Position numbers and translations under genes: made by a program. Below, one piece after another: positions 1 to 7,054 of a stretch of 9,227 bases of DNA (the first letter of the stretch is position 1; the number at the start of each line of letters is the position of its first letter). The stretch is from positions 1-9,227 of the forward strand of contig DMNP01000127.1 of NCBI GenBank assembly GCA_003452695.1, in the 5' to 3' direction. Source of the DNA: Eggerthellaceae bacterium (GTDB lineage Bacteria; Actinomycetota; Coriobacteriia; Coriobacteriales; Eggerthellaceae). A model generated the notes under the pieces. The model made no database searches and had not been told where the DNA came from. It was given only the letters and a program-made list of their open reading frames with translations.

Positions 1-390
1 CGTGCGCGGAAGCCGGCCGCCGTGCCGCTCGGAACACGTTTCGCACGCCTTCTTCAAGGCCAAGGCGCGACGGTTGTAGCCAAGGCCCTGCCAGAGCTCT
101 AGGACCGTGGCGGTATCTGCCGCCGCCAGGGAATCGACCGTGGGAAACAGGGCCATCCAACGGCCCCAGTAGCGCTGCACGCGCGCCACTTGGGTTTGCT
201 GCAGCATCACTTCCGACACGAGCACGCCATAGGCATCGTCTATGCCGCGCCATGGTAAATCGCGGTACAGATCGGCACCGCGTTCCCGCACCTTCGCAAC
301 GAACTCTGCACGCGCAAGGGGGGTCGAAGACCAATCGGGCGCAGCTTCCTGCGCCCGATTCGCCGACCGTGCCTGGCTGGAAACGCCCAT
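1..390 (-). CDS. mutY: A/G-specific adenine DNA glycosylase, N-terminal part (runs off window)
   Basis: This is the first 130 codons of a MutY-type base-excision repair glycosylase, which removes adenine mispaired with 8-oxoguanine or guanine. The frame is open from the ATG at 390-388 to the left edge, so it is cut by the window and not truncated in the genome as far as can be seen. The reading shows the family's PWR motif (residues 46-48), the helix SEVMLQQTQV (59-68) with E60 at the position of E. coli catalytic Glu37, FPTVDSLA (82-89) and GLGYNRRAL (102-110). Y105 matches E. coli Tyr82, which intercalates at the lesion; the next residue is Asn instead of the usual second Tyr. The catalytic Asp, the iron-sulfur cluster and any NUDIX-like C-terminus lie outside. 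The start is 3 nt after the upstream stop with only a weak GGGA-type ribosome site, so translation is probably coupled to the upstream gene. The N-terminus is about 23 residues longer than in E. coli. Confidence 0.93.
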   Translation of the reverse strand, partial: MGVSSQARSANRAQEAAPDWSSTPLARAEFVAKVRERGADLYRDLPWRGIDDAYGVLVSEVMLQQTQVARVQRYWGRWMALFPTVDSLAAADTATVLELWQGLGYNRRALALKKACETCSERHGGRLPRT

Positions 391-393
391 CGG

Positions 394-2337
394 CTAATCC
401 CGCGAGCCGTCGACCAGGTCGTCCAGCTGGTCCAGCTCCATAAGGAAGTTGCGCACGACCTCGTCTTCCGCTTCGCGGTACACATCCGAATCGAGCGGCT
501 GGCACGCTGCCAGCTTCTCGAAGATGTTCTGCGGAAGAACGGGAACGTAGGCGCGCTGCATCAGGCCCGTCTTGTAGGCGTCTTCGAGCGCCTCGCGCGC
601 CGCGATGTAGATGTCGTAGCGCGGGATGCCCGCAGAAAACCGAACGAGCGCATCGCGGTCGATGTCGCGGATGGAAGGATGGTCGCGGGCAATTTCGGAC
701 CACATGTCCGCCCGCTCCTTGTCGGTGGGATAGCCGATGTCGATGACGGTAATCGGCTCGAGCAGCTCGTAGTAGAACGGGTCCACGTCGCCCGAAGTGG
801 TCGCCGTGGCCAGCACGTACACATCCGGGTCTTCGACGGCCGTCCTGATAAGGTTCATGGCCTCGCGCGCCCCGCGCGACAGGTTGGCCATCATGAACGC
901 GTTTAAGCCGCCTTCCACGCCCTCGGGCGTCGAAGGGGTCGTCCACATGTCCAGATCTTCGATGACCAGGACCGCCGGCGCCTCGAAGCGGTTGTGCGCA
1001 TGGTTCATGCGCGGGCGGTGGTTGCCTTCGGCGATGACGCAGAGCACGGGCATGCCCTGCACGCTTTCCTCTATGGACATGCGCAGGGCCGGCAAGCCGA
1101 GCTCGCCGATGGTTGCCTCCACGAAACGCGCCGCATCTTCGATGGCGGGCGCGCGGAACAGCAGGGTGTCCAGCGCGGGCGAGCGATCCAGGCCATGGCG
1201 CTCGTTAAGCATGGCGATGAATTCGCGGTAGCCGCTGTCGTCCTGCATGCCCACGCCATAGTCGCGCATGATGGACACGACCTCGTCGTAGCCCCTTAGC
1301 CTGCTGTAGTCGAACGCGGCCGTGGACCCTTCGGTTGCAGATGCCGGTTTCTGTGCGGCGCGGGCGGGAACCATGGCTGCACCTCCCGCACCCTGCAGGT
1401 CCGCCCCGGTCTGGCCCTGCGCGGCGTTGTGCAGCGCGCCCGACGGGGTCTCGGCAGGCGATTCCACCTCGGCAGGCTTGGCGGCCCGGACATCGTCATC
1501 CGCTGCTGAGAGCGCATCGCCAGCCTGTGCGGACGCCTGCTCCTTGCGCTCCTTGTCTTCCACGAACCGAGCGTGCGCGGCCGCACGCTCCTCGTCGCGC
1601 GTGAAAATCGCGGCACCCGACCCCTCGTTGGTGGCTGCATGGTAGCTCTTGCCGATGGAGTAGTCGCGGTACTCGTCGTAGGGATTGAAGTCGTCCACTT
1701 GGGCAAGCTTCATCTCCGGATGCTTTGCAGCCCCTTCGCGATGCTTCTGCCCGAACGAATCCGATTCCCCTTCCGCAACGACTGCAGCATCGTGCGCCTG
1801 CATGTCGGCTTCTGGGAGCAAATCCGATGCGTCGGCCGCTTCGGCGGGGCCGGACCCGTCGAAAGCCGCATCGTCGTCGGACGCATCGACAGCCGCCACG
1901 GTAATGGGCCCGACGGTCATGACCGAGGCCATGGACCCGCCTGGAACCAGATCCTGGGTTATCATCTCGGCCATGTCTTCCAGTTCCTCGCGGGAAAAGC
2001 CGATTTGCTCCAGGCGGTCGAGCGCCAGATCCTGCAGCTTGCCCGCGCATTCCGCAATCTCGTCGGGCGTCAGGTAGGGCTCCATCTTCTCGAAAACGTA
2101 CTCGGCCATCGACCGTTCCTTCAAGTCGCAGGCCAGCTGCCATGCCTCGCGCAAGCCTGCAAGAGCCATGCCGTCGGGTATGGACGGATCGGCGGCGGAT
2201 TTCTCGTATGCGGCCAAATACAGGTGCATGCCCAGAACCAGATCGCCCGATTCGCAGGCCTCGGCGGCGCTTTTCAGGTAGTCGGTCTTGCGTTCGCCGC
2301 AGTCGTTTCCCTGGTTGGGCAGCTCGTGCTCGTTCAT
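394..2337 (-). CDS. TPR-like / AAA+-like protein lacking a Walker A motif, upstream of mutY
   Basis: I do not recognise a named family for this 647-residue cytoplasmic protein. Three parts can be seen. Residues about 18-125 are helix-rich and resemble TPR-type repeats. Residues about 131-340 are Ala/Asp/Glu/Ser-rich and look like a disordered linker. Residues about 345-600 follow the order of an AAA+ module: an LRGYDEVV entry helix (347-354), the strand TLLF (391-394), a Walker B-like VLVIEDLD (456-463), a sensor-1-like strand YVLATATT (507-514), then YPTDKERADMW (536-546) and SAGIPRYDI (568-576), resembling the post-sensor helices and sensor-2 region. Where the P-loop should follow TLLF the chain reads RAPAIED, with no GxxxxGK[ST], so nucleotide binding by the usual loop looks lost. 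It could be a pseudo-ATPase scaffold. The start is fixed by a full TAAGGAGGT site. It heads a probable operon with mutY, whose start lies 3 nt after its TAG stop. No signal peptide or membrane segment is visible. Confidence 0.85.
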   Translation of the reverse strand: MNEHELPNQGNDCGERKTDYLKSAAEACESGDLVLGMHLYLAAYEKSAADPSIPDGMALAGLREAWQLACDLKERSMAEYVFEKMEPYLTPDEIAECAGKLQDLALDRLEQIGFSREELEDMAEMITQDLVPGGSMASVMTVGPITVAAVDASDDDAAFDGSGPAEAADASDLLPEADMQAHDAAVVAEGESDSFGQKHREGAAKHPEMKLAQVDDFNPYDEYRDYSIGKSYHAATNEGSGAAIFTRDEERAAAHARFVEDKERKEQASAQAGDALSAADDDVRAAKPAEVESPAETPSGALHNAAQGQTGADLQGAGGAAMVPARAAQKPASATEGSTAAFDYSRLRGYDEVVSIMRDYGVGMQDDSGYREFIAMLNERHGLDRSPALDTLLFRAPAIEDAARFVEATIGELGLPALRMSIEESVQGMPVLCVIAEGNHRPRMNHAHNRFEAPAVLVIEDLDMWTTPSTPEGVEGGLNAFMMANLSRGAREAMNLIRTAVEDPDVYVLATATTSGDVDPFYYELLEPITVIDIGYPTDKERADMWSEIARDHPSIRDIDRDALVRFSAGIPRYDIYIAAREALEDAYKTGLMQRAYVPVLPQNIFEKLAACQPLDSDVYREAEDEVVRNFLMELDQLDDLVDGSRD

Positions 2338-2343
2338 AACCCA

Positions 2344-2352
2344 ACCTCCTTA
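2344..2352 (-). promoter_or_regulatory. Strong Shine-Dalgarno site of the 647-residue AAA+-like gene
   Basis: Read on the minus strand this is TAAGGAGGT, a nine-base match to the 16S anti-Shine-Dalgarno, ending 6 nt before the ATG at 2337-2335. It fixes the start and suggests efficient translation of a gene that is probably cotranscribed with mutY. Confidence 0.85.
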
Positions 2353-2379
2353 CATAACGCGTCTTCATGTATCCGAAGT

Positions 2380-2388
2380 ATTATCGCA
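2380..2388 (-). promoter_or_regulatory. Candidate extended -10 promoter for the AAA+-like gene and mutY
   Basis: On the minus strand the bases read TGC GATAAT: a five-of-six match to TATAAT preceded by the TGn extension. No good -35 box lies 16-18 nt upstream, which is typical of extended -10 promoters. Transcription would start near 2373, giving a leader of about 36 nt that contains the strong Shine-Dalgarno site. Identified by eye only. Confidence 0.45.
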
Positions 2389-2747
2389 TGCAATCGCATC
2401 GCTGCCCGCACGCTGTAGAAAAACCGTTGAAAGGCCCAAGCCCGATGTTAACAGTCACACGCCCCTCTTGCTCGACCGCCCGGCGGGCTTGCATAGAGCG
2501 AACGCCCGATGGCCGGCGCCCACGACCAGACCGGCGGTTAAAGACCCTCGGTGAGCACTGATTTATCATGCCGGTCCAGGACGCGCAGGGCGGCGCGCTT
2601 CGCCCTCAAACCTCGTTTACCCACGTAGCGAGCGAAGCGAAGCGTTGGGCGCGTTCGGTTTTCGCGCGAATCGCACTCGCCCTGCGCACCCTGGCCTCGA
2701 CAGCATAAATAAGTGCTTACCCAGGGAAACGATGGATAACCATGCCC
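2389..2747. other. Intergenic region without a supported gene
   Basis: This stretch lies between the HAD gene stop and the promoter of the AAA+-like gene. Short frames exist on both strands, but none has a ribosome site or recognisable protein sequence. It holds a small GC hairpin (AGGGCG at 2587-2592 pairing with CGCCCT at 2601-2606, 8-nt loop), a low-complexity GCGA/GCGAA run near 2627-2645, the 10-bp palindrome TTCGCGCGAA near 2660-2669 and a GTTAAC site near 2447-2452. No stem followed by a T-run is present on the minus strand, so the end of the HAD transcript is not evident. Confidence 0.5.
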
Positions 2748-3452
2748 CTAGCGCTTGGGAACGTCTATCTCCCAATCCAGAATGGGCCATCCGCGCTTCT
2801 CGGCTATCCTGCGCATGCCGCTGTTGGGGCTGACGGCGAACGGATGCTTGGCCGCTGCCAGCAGGGGCTCGTCGGAATGGTGGTCGCCATACGCGTAGGC
2901 AAGCTCCCAGTTTCCTTCGCCGAAACGGCCGTCGCACCAATGGATGAGCGCCACGATTTTCGCGTCGCCCTCTATGGGCAGGCCATCCACTTCGCGCGTG
3001 TACGTGCCATCTTCGGCCACTTTCATGCGCGTGGAAATCTGGTGCTGGAACGAATGCTCTTCCATAGCGCGCAGGACAATGGGCTCGAAGGTAGCCGACA
3101 CAACTACGACCTCGCAGCCCTTTTCCGTGCATTTGCGCATTGCCCGTTCCGCTTCGGGACGAAAGCGATGGGCTATCCATTCGTCATAGAAATTGCGCAG
3201 GTACTGATCGACCTCGCGCTTGGGCTTCCCCGCGAACGCGCGGAAAACCTGCCCGCGCACCCAACTTTCGTTCTGCGGCAGATGCAATTTGTAAGCAACG
3301 CCCCAACACCCGATTTTCAACGAAGTGATCGGGCTTATCTTGAGCGTAAAAATAAGGCGGTTCACCAGCCACGACGGCGAAGATCCCTCGATAGAGGTGC
3401 CGTCGAAGTCGAATACCGCAATTTGAACTTTTTCCGCCTGGGTTTCAGTCAT
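2748..3452 (-). CDS. HAD-superfamily subfamily IB phosphatase (SerB/PgpC-like)
   Basis: This 234-residue cytoplasmic protein is a haloacid dehalogenase-fold phosphatase. All four motifs are present: motif I VFDFDGT (13-19) with nucleophile D15 and acid/base D17; motif II VVVVSAT with S119; motif III K165; and motif IV AYGDHHSDEPLL with D190 and D194 for the magnesium ion. A helical cap lies between motifs I and II (about 22-110), and the SPNSGMRRIAEKRGWPILDW tail is typical of subfamily IB, which includes phosphoserine phosphatase and the phosphatidylglycerophosphatase PgpC; the substrate cannot be told from sequence. The frame is open to a TTG at 3512, but that codon lies inside a palindromic repeat, and the 20 extra residues do not look like protein sequence. 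The ATG at 3452-3450 lies just before the conserved domain and directly after a good promoter. The gene follows cydC on the same strand but probably has its own promoter. Confidence 0.88.
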   Translation of the reverse strand: MTETQAEKVQIAVFDFDGTSIEGSSPSWLVNRLIFTLKISPITSLKIGCWGVAYKLHLPQNESWVRGQVFRAFAGKPKREVDQYLRNFYDEWIAHRFRPEAERAMRKCTEKGCEVVVVSATFEPIVLRAMEEHSFQHQISTRMKVAEDGTYTREVDGLPIEGDAKIVALIHWCDGRFGEGNWELAYAYGDHHSDEPLLAAAKHPFAVSPNSGMRRIAEKRGWPILDWEIDVPKR

Positions 3453-3460
3453 AGCCCCGT

Positions 3461-3489
3461 ATTCTACCAAGGCGTGCCCAAAATGTGAA
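3461..3489 (-). promoter_or_regulatory. Promoter of the HAD phosphatase gene, nearly leaderless
   Basis: On the minus strand TTCACA (3489-3484, five of six to TTGACA) is followed by a 17-nt spacer and TAGAAT (3466-3461, five of six to TATAAT). The start codon ATG at 3452 begins only 8 nt after the -10 box, so the predicted transcript start is about 2 nt before the ATG. The RNA would be leaderless or nearly so; the GGGG just upstream would not be transcribed and could not serve as a ribosome site. Confidence 0.5.
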
Positions 3490-3505
3490 ATCGCGCGTCG
3501 CGGGT

Positions 3506-3532
3506 GTGTCAAGAGAAACGTCCCCTTGACAC
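3506..3532. repeat. REP-like palindromic element (8-bp arms, 11-nt loop)
   Basis: GTGTCAAG at 3506-3513 and its exact reverse complement CTTGACAC at 3525-3532 flank an 11-nt centre. It sits 16 bp after the cydC stop and 53 bp before the HAD start, an intergenic position typical of REP-type elements. The pattern GTGTCAAG, a GGGACG-type core, then CTTGACAC resembles dispersed palindromes I recall from many bacterial genomes, often linked to IS200-like/RAYT transposases; that link is from memory and not shown here. As RNA on the minus strand it forms a hairpin that could protect the 3' end of cydDC mRNA; no T-run follows, so it is not a canonical terminator. Confidence 0.6.
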
Positions 3533-3548
3533 GCGGGCGGGCAGCAGG

Positions 3549-5288
3549 TTATCGGGCTCGGTCGAAAGAGAGCAGCGCTGCGAAGCGGTCGTCTTCCCTG
3601 GCCAGAATGGAAGGAGCGCCATCCAGGACGACTCGGCCGTCTTCCAGAAAGACCACGCGGTCGAAGCGCTCGATTTGGGCGAGGTGGTGCGTGATGACCA
3701 CGAGCGTGCGGTCGGCGCAGGTTTCCAGCAGCGTGTTCAGAAGCTCGCGCTCCGTTGCGGGGTCGAGCGCGGCGAAGGGTTCGTCCACGATGACCAGGCC
3801 AACGTCTGCCGCCAGCACGCGCGCCAACGCTATACGATGGGCCTCTCCCCCAGAAAAGCCCCGACCGGTCTCGCCGATGACGGTGTCCAAGCCCTGCGGA
3901 AGCGACGCGAAGCGCTCGGCCAGGCCCACGCGCCCGAGCAATGCTTCCAGCTGGTCGTCGGGCAAATCGTGCACGCCCATGGTCAGGTTGTCGCGCAGGC
4001 TCTTGTTGAACAGGTACGGGTCTTGCGACAGGAATCCGATTGCGCCCGACATGTCGCGCGTGCGCGCCCGAATCGCAATGCCATCCAGCACAACCGTGCC
4101 GGCAGTGGGCACGATCATGCCACGGGCAAGCGCCGCGAAGGTGGACTTGCCCGAACCGCTGCGGCCCACGAGCGCCACGTTCTGGCCGGGTTGTATGCAG
4201 ATATCCAGACCGTCGATGGCGTTTCGGCTGGCAGCAGGATACGCATAGTCAACGCCGCGGAATTCAAGCTGCAGGGCGCCATCGCCTGCCGGGAAGGGCT
4301 TGCCGGCAGGCGGCATCCCGCCCGTTTCGGCAATGTCCTGCAGCCGGTCGATGGATTCCAGGTGATCGGCACCGTCCGACACGACGCCCGGCAGCAGGGC
4401 AAACGATTCGATGAGCGGAAAGAAGCCCAACGTGAAGGCGGCTATCCAATTGGCAAGGGCGGGATTGCCGCCGAATTGCCCCCCGGCCCAAGCGATGGTC
4501 GCGCAGACGGCGCCCGCCAGCACCAGCACGCTTGCAAGCTCCATTGCGCGGTCGAACAGGCGAATGCGCGCCTCGACTTCGCGAACGGAGCGGTCGCGCG
4601 CAGCGTTTGCCTGCAGCGATTCGCGCGACCGGCCCGACAAGATCCAGTCGGTGGAACCCAGGATGTCGTCTGTAAGCTGCACGAAATGGTCGGCGCGCAT
4701 CTGCTTTGCCCGCACCGTGCGAGCGCGCATGGCCAGCAGCGTGCACAGGGGCACGAGCACGACCGTTGCCGCGAACACGAGCAGCATTATCAGGGCGAAG
4801 GGCACCGAGAATACCCCGAACACGACGGCAGCGCCGATGGCCAGCAGCAGCGCGATGGCCGAAGGGAACACGACGCGCAGGTACAGGTTCTGCAAATGCG
4901 CGATGTCGTCTGCCAGCAAGCCGAGGTATTCGCCCGACGCGCGCGCCTGCGTGGGGTCGGAGGCGTTGCGCGCCACATGACGGTACAGCACGCGGCGCAG
5001 GTCGGAGGTGATCTTCAGAACCCAATCGTGGCTGACCAGACGCTCCAGATAGCGGGCGAACGGTCGGCCCAGCCCGAACAGCTGCACGAACGCGACCGGG
5101 ATCATCACCGAGAAAAGCGTAGTTCCCGCCTGCGCAGTTGCGCTTATCAAATAGCCCGACGTGAACATGAGCAGCGCTGCGCACCCCGACGCAACGAGGC
5201 CCAGCGCCAATGCTATGGCAACCGAGCGCTTGTACGCGGAAAGGAACGCCCTCAACCAGGCGAAACGACTGTCCGAACTCGAGCTCAT
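3549..5288 (-). CDS. cydC: CydC subunit of the CydDC thiol-reductant ABC exporter
   Basis: This 579-residue protein is a half-transporter with an N-terminal membrane domain and a C-terminal ATPase. Hydrophobic segments lie near residues 22-50, 56-73, 142-160, 164-186, 250-268 and 281-300. The ATPase has Walker A GRSGSGKST (375-383), Q-loop Q422, signature FSGGE (478-482), Walker B LVIVDE (498-503), D-loop ALD (507-509) and H-loop H534; all catalytic positions are intact. With CydD it is known in other bacteria to export cysteine and glutathione across the inner membrane, supporting cytochrome bd assembly and redox balance. The assignment rests on the pairing with a convincing CydD and on family-like segments such as FTSGYLIS (42-49). 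The frame extends upstream to 5390, but the ATG at 5288 is preferred because it overlaps the cydD stop as ATGA and directly precedes the first membrane segment. No cydAB genes are in view. Confidence 0.88.
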   Translation of the reverse strand: MSSSSDSRFAWLRAFLSAYKRSVAIALALGLVASGCAALLMFTSGYLISATAQAGTTLFSVMIPVAFVQLFGLGRPFARYLERLVSHDWVLKITSDLRRVLYRHVARNASDPTQARASGEYLGLLADDIAHLQNLYLRVVFPSAIALLLAIGAAVVFGVFSVPFALIMLLVFAATVVLVPLCTLLAMRARTVRAKQMRADHFVQLTDDILGSTDWILSGRSRESLQANAARDRSVREVEARIRLFDRAMELASVLVLAGAVCATIAWAGGQFGGNPALANWIAAFTLGFFPLIESFALLPGVVSDGADHLESIDRLQDIAETGGMPPAGKPFPAGDGALQLEFRGVDYAYPAASRNAIDGLDICIQPGQNVALVGRSGSGKSTFAALARGMIVPTAGTVVLDGIAIRARTRDMSGAIGFLSQDPYLFNKSLRDNLTMGVHDLPDDQLEALLGRVGLAERFASLPQGLDTVIGETGRGFSGGEAHRIALARVLAADVGLVIVDEPFAALDPATERELLNTLLETCADRTLVVITHHLAQIERFDRVVFLEDGRVVLDGAPSILAREDDRFAALLSFDRAR

Positions 5289-7027
5289 GCGACATCGCCC
5301 CCCTCCGCCAGGGACGCCAGGAAGCGCCCTTGCTGCGCAAGGTCGGCCGGACGCCCGGATTCCACCAGCCGGCCGTCCTCGATTACGCACACGCGGTCCA
5401 TGTCGGCAAGCCAGTGCATGCGATGCGTCGCGAACACGACGGTCCTGCCCTGCAGCAACGGCAGCAGATGCTGTTTCATTTCCAGCTCGGTCTCGATATC
5501 CAGATGCGCGGTAGGCTCGTCGAACACGAGGATGCGCGGCTGCGGGTCCAGCAGGATGCGCGCGAGCGCCACGCGGTGGGCCTGGCCACCCGACAGGCCG
5601 CGCTCTCCTTCGCCGATGCGCGCATCCAGCCCGCCAGGCAGTTCGGAGACCAGTTCGGACAAGCCCACGACCTGCGCAACGCGCTGCACCTCTTCCAAAG
5701 TGGCCTCGGGATAGTAGAAGCGCATGTTGTCTGCAAGCGTGCCGCGGAAAATATAGGGATTCTGCGGGACGAAGTGAACGGGAAGCCGTGCCTGCACGCT
5801 GCCGGAAACCGGCTGCAACAGCCCCGACATCAGGCCCGCAAGGGTGCTCTTACCCGACCCGCTGCGCCCGACGAGCGCAACCCGTTCCCCGGGGGCGATG
5901 GCTAGCGAGATGTTGCGAACGGCCGGCTCGTCCGACCCCGCGTATTCATAGCACACATCGTTCAGCACGATCGCGTCCCGCGATTCCGCGGCATCGCCGT
6001 GCACAGCTCCTTTCCCCGCGGCATCGTCTATGCCGGACGCTTGCCCCCCATCGGCGGAAACGATGTCCAACACGGCGGCAAGCGCGTTCTTGCCATCCAG
6101 CGAAGCGTGGAAATCGCTTGCAAACGAGCGTATAGGGGCAAAGTACTCGGGTGCAAGGATGAGGGCGAACAGGCCCGTTGCCAGGTCCACCGAGCCGTCC
6201 ATAAGGCGAAACGCCAGCATCATGGCCACGGCGGCCACGCCGAACGTGGCGCACAGGTCCAGGACCGCGCTTGAAAGGGTGGCGGTTACCAACGTGCGAA
6301 CAGTGGCACGACGCAAGTTTTCGCTCGTGCGGAACACATCGTCTTCGGCCTGATGGACGGCCCCCGCCGCCACAATGGCGTCCAAGCCGCGCAGGGTGTC
6401 CAGGAAATGGTTGGACAAGCGATTGTACACAGCGTATTGCCGCTCGGCGCGATCGCGTGCCTGGCGGCCGAGCAGAATCATGAAGAACATGATGACGGGA
6501 AGCATGACCGCCAGTATTATGCCGCTTGGCCAGTCGGCCGAGAACGCGCACGCCAGAAGCGGCAGCGATATTGCCGCCATGCCGATTATCTTGGGCGGTA
6601 TGATGCGCAGGTACGTCTGCACGTCGTCGATGCCCTGGCTCGCCGTCGTCGCCACCGAAGCCGCGCCGAGGGTTTCGCTAATCCGCGCGTCTACGTCGAA
6701 GGACCGTTCGAGCACCTGGCCATGCAGCTGAACGGCGCGTTCGCACGAATAGCGGTCGAGCATGGTCTCCTGTGCGAACACGAGCAGCCGGTGAAACGCA
6801 AAGCAGGCGAAGAATGCCGCGATGGTCGTAGCCTGCTCGTGCACGCCGGCGCCCGCCCACAGTGCGGCAACGGCCGTGGACAATGCCCATGCCTGGCCCG
6901 CGATCGCGCCGGCCTGCAGCAAGGCGAGCACCACGAGCGCCATCATAACGCCCTTCATTCCCGCCAGTTTCATGAGGTTTCGGTCGAACACCCGATCATC
7001 TCGCATTCGTAACAGCCTGAACCGCAT
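5285..7027 (-). CDS. cydD: CydD subunit of the CydDC thiol-reductant ABC exporter
   Basis: This 580-residue half-transporter pairs with CydC, encoded directly downstream with a 4-bp ATGA overlap that implies translational coupling. CydD features are clear in the membrane domain: YLRIIPPKIIG (139-149), FLDTLRGLDAI (208-218), TLVTATLSSAVLD (245-257) and LFALILAPEYFAPIR (286-300), which correspond to the LPQ, FLDRLRG, LAFLSS and LILAPEFFQPLR stretches of E. coli CydD. The ATPase has Walker A GRSGSGKST (387-395), Q422, LSGGQ (478-482), Walker B ILVFDE (499-504), D-loop HLD and H535. A Gly/Ala/Asp-rich linker (about 325-352) joins the two halves. The start is uncertain: the ATG at 7027 lacks a ribosome site, while the ATG at 7006 (573 residues) has a weak AGG 9 nt upstream and may be the true one. 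Expression probably comes from the AT-rich divergent region upstream. Confidence 0.92.
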   Translation of the reverse strand: MRFRLLRMRDDRVFDRNLMKLAGMKGVMMALVVLALLQAGAIAGQAWALSTAVAALWAGAGVHEQATTIAAFFACFAFHRLLVFAQETMLDRYSCERAVQLHGQVLERSFDVDARISETLGAASVATTASQGIDDVQTYLRIIPPKIIGMAAISLPLLACAFSADWPSGIILAVMLPVIMFFMILLGRQARDRAERQYAVYNRLSNHFLDTLRGLDAIVAAGAVHQAEDDVFRTSENLRRATVRTLVTATLSSAVLDLCATFGVAAVAMMLAFRLMDGSVDLATGLFALILAPEYFAPIRSFASDFHASLDGKNALAAVLDIVSADGGQASGIDDAAGKGAVHGDAAESRDAIVLNDVCYEYAGSDEPAVRNISLAIAPGERVALVGRSGSGKSTLAGLMSGLLQPVSGSVQARLPVHFVPQNPYIFRGTLADNMRFYYPEATLEEVQRVAQVVGLSELVSELPGGLDARIGEGERGLSGGQAHRVALARILLDPQPRILVFDEPTAHLDIETELEMKQHLLPLLQGRTVVFATHRMHWLADMDRVCVIEDGRLVESGRPADLAQQGRFLASLAEGGDVA

Positions 7028-7054
7028 CGGCGACGCAGCGCGCCGATGAATTTC

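Noticed and set aside
1496..2418. Long frames on both strands overlapping the AAA+-like gene (such as 2368-1496 minus and 1573-2418 plus)
   Set aside because: Arg/Gly/Ala-rich shadow frames without ribosome sites. The 647-residue frame has the full TAAGGAGGT and coherent domain structure.
2413..2452. T5 run on the minus strand after GC-rich sequence, considered as an intrinsic terminator
   Set aside because: No stable stem can be drawn directly before the T-run, and it lies about 300 bp beyond the HAD stop.
2381..2569. Small 62-codon minus-strand frame in the intergenic gap
   Set aside because: No ribosome site, Arg-rich composition, and it overlaps the promoter of the AAA+-like gene.
2617..3180. 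Minus-strand 187-codon frame overlapping the HAD gene and running into the gap
   Set aside because: It overlaps HAD motifs in another frame, its translation is Arg/Ser-rich without domain similarity, and its tail is only the repetitive GCGAA patch.
3453..3512. Longer HAD protein starting at the TTG at 3512
   Set aside because: The start lies in the palindrome, the added residues resemble translated repeat, and the promoter at 3461-3489 would leave this start untranscribed.
5289..5390. Longer CydC starting at 5390
   Set aside because: The extra 34 residues are the out-of-frame end of cydD and Gly/Arg/Pro-rich; the ATGA overlap at 5285-5288 is the standard coupled start.
3504..5714. Very long plus-strand open frame (736 codons) opposite cydDC
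   Set aside because: It lies antisense to two convincing ABC subunits, begins inside the palindromic repeat, is rich in Gln, Arg, His and Ala in the way of shadow frames in GC-rich DNA, and has no recognisable domain.
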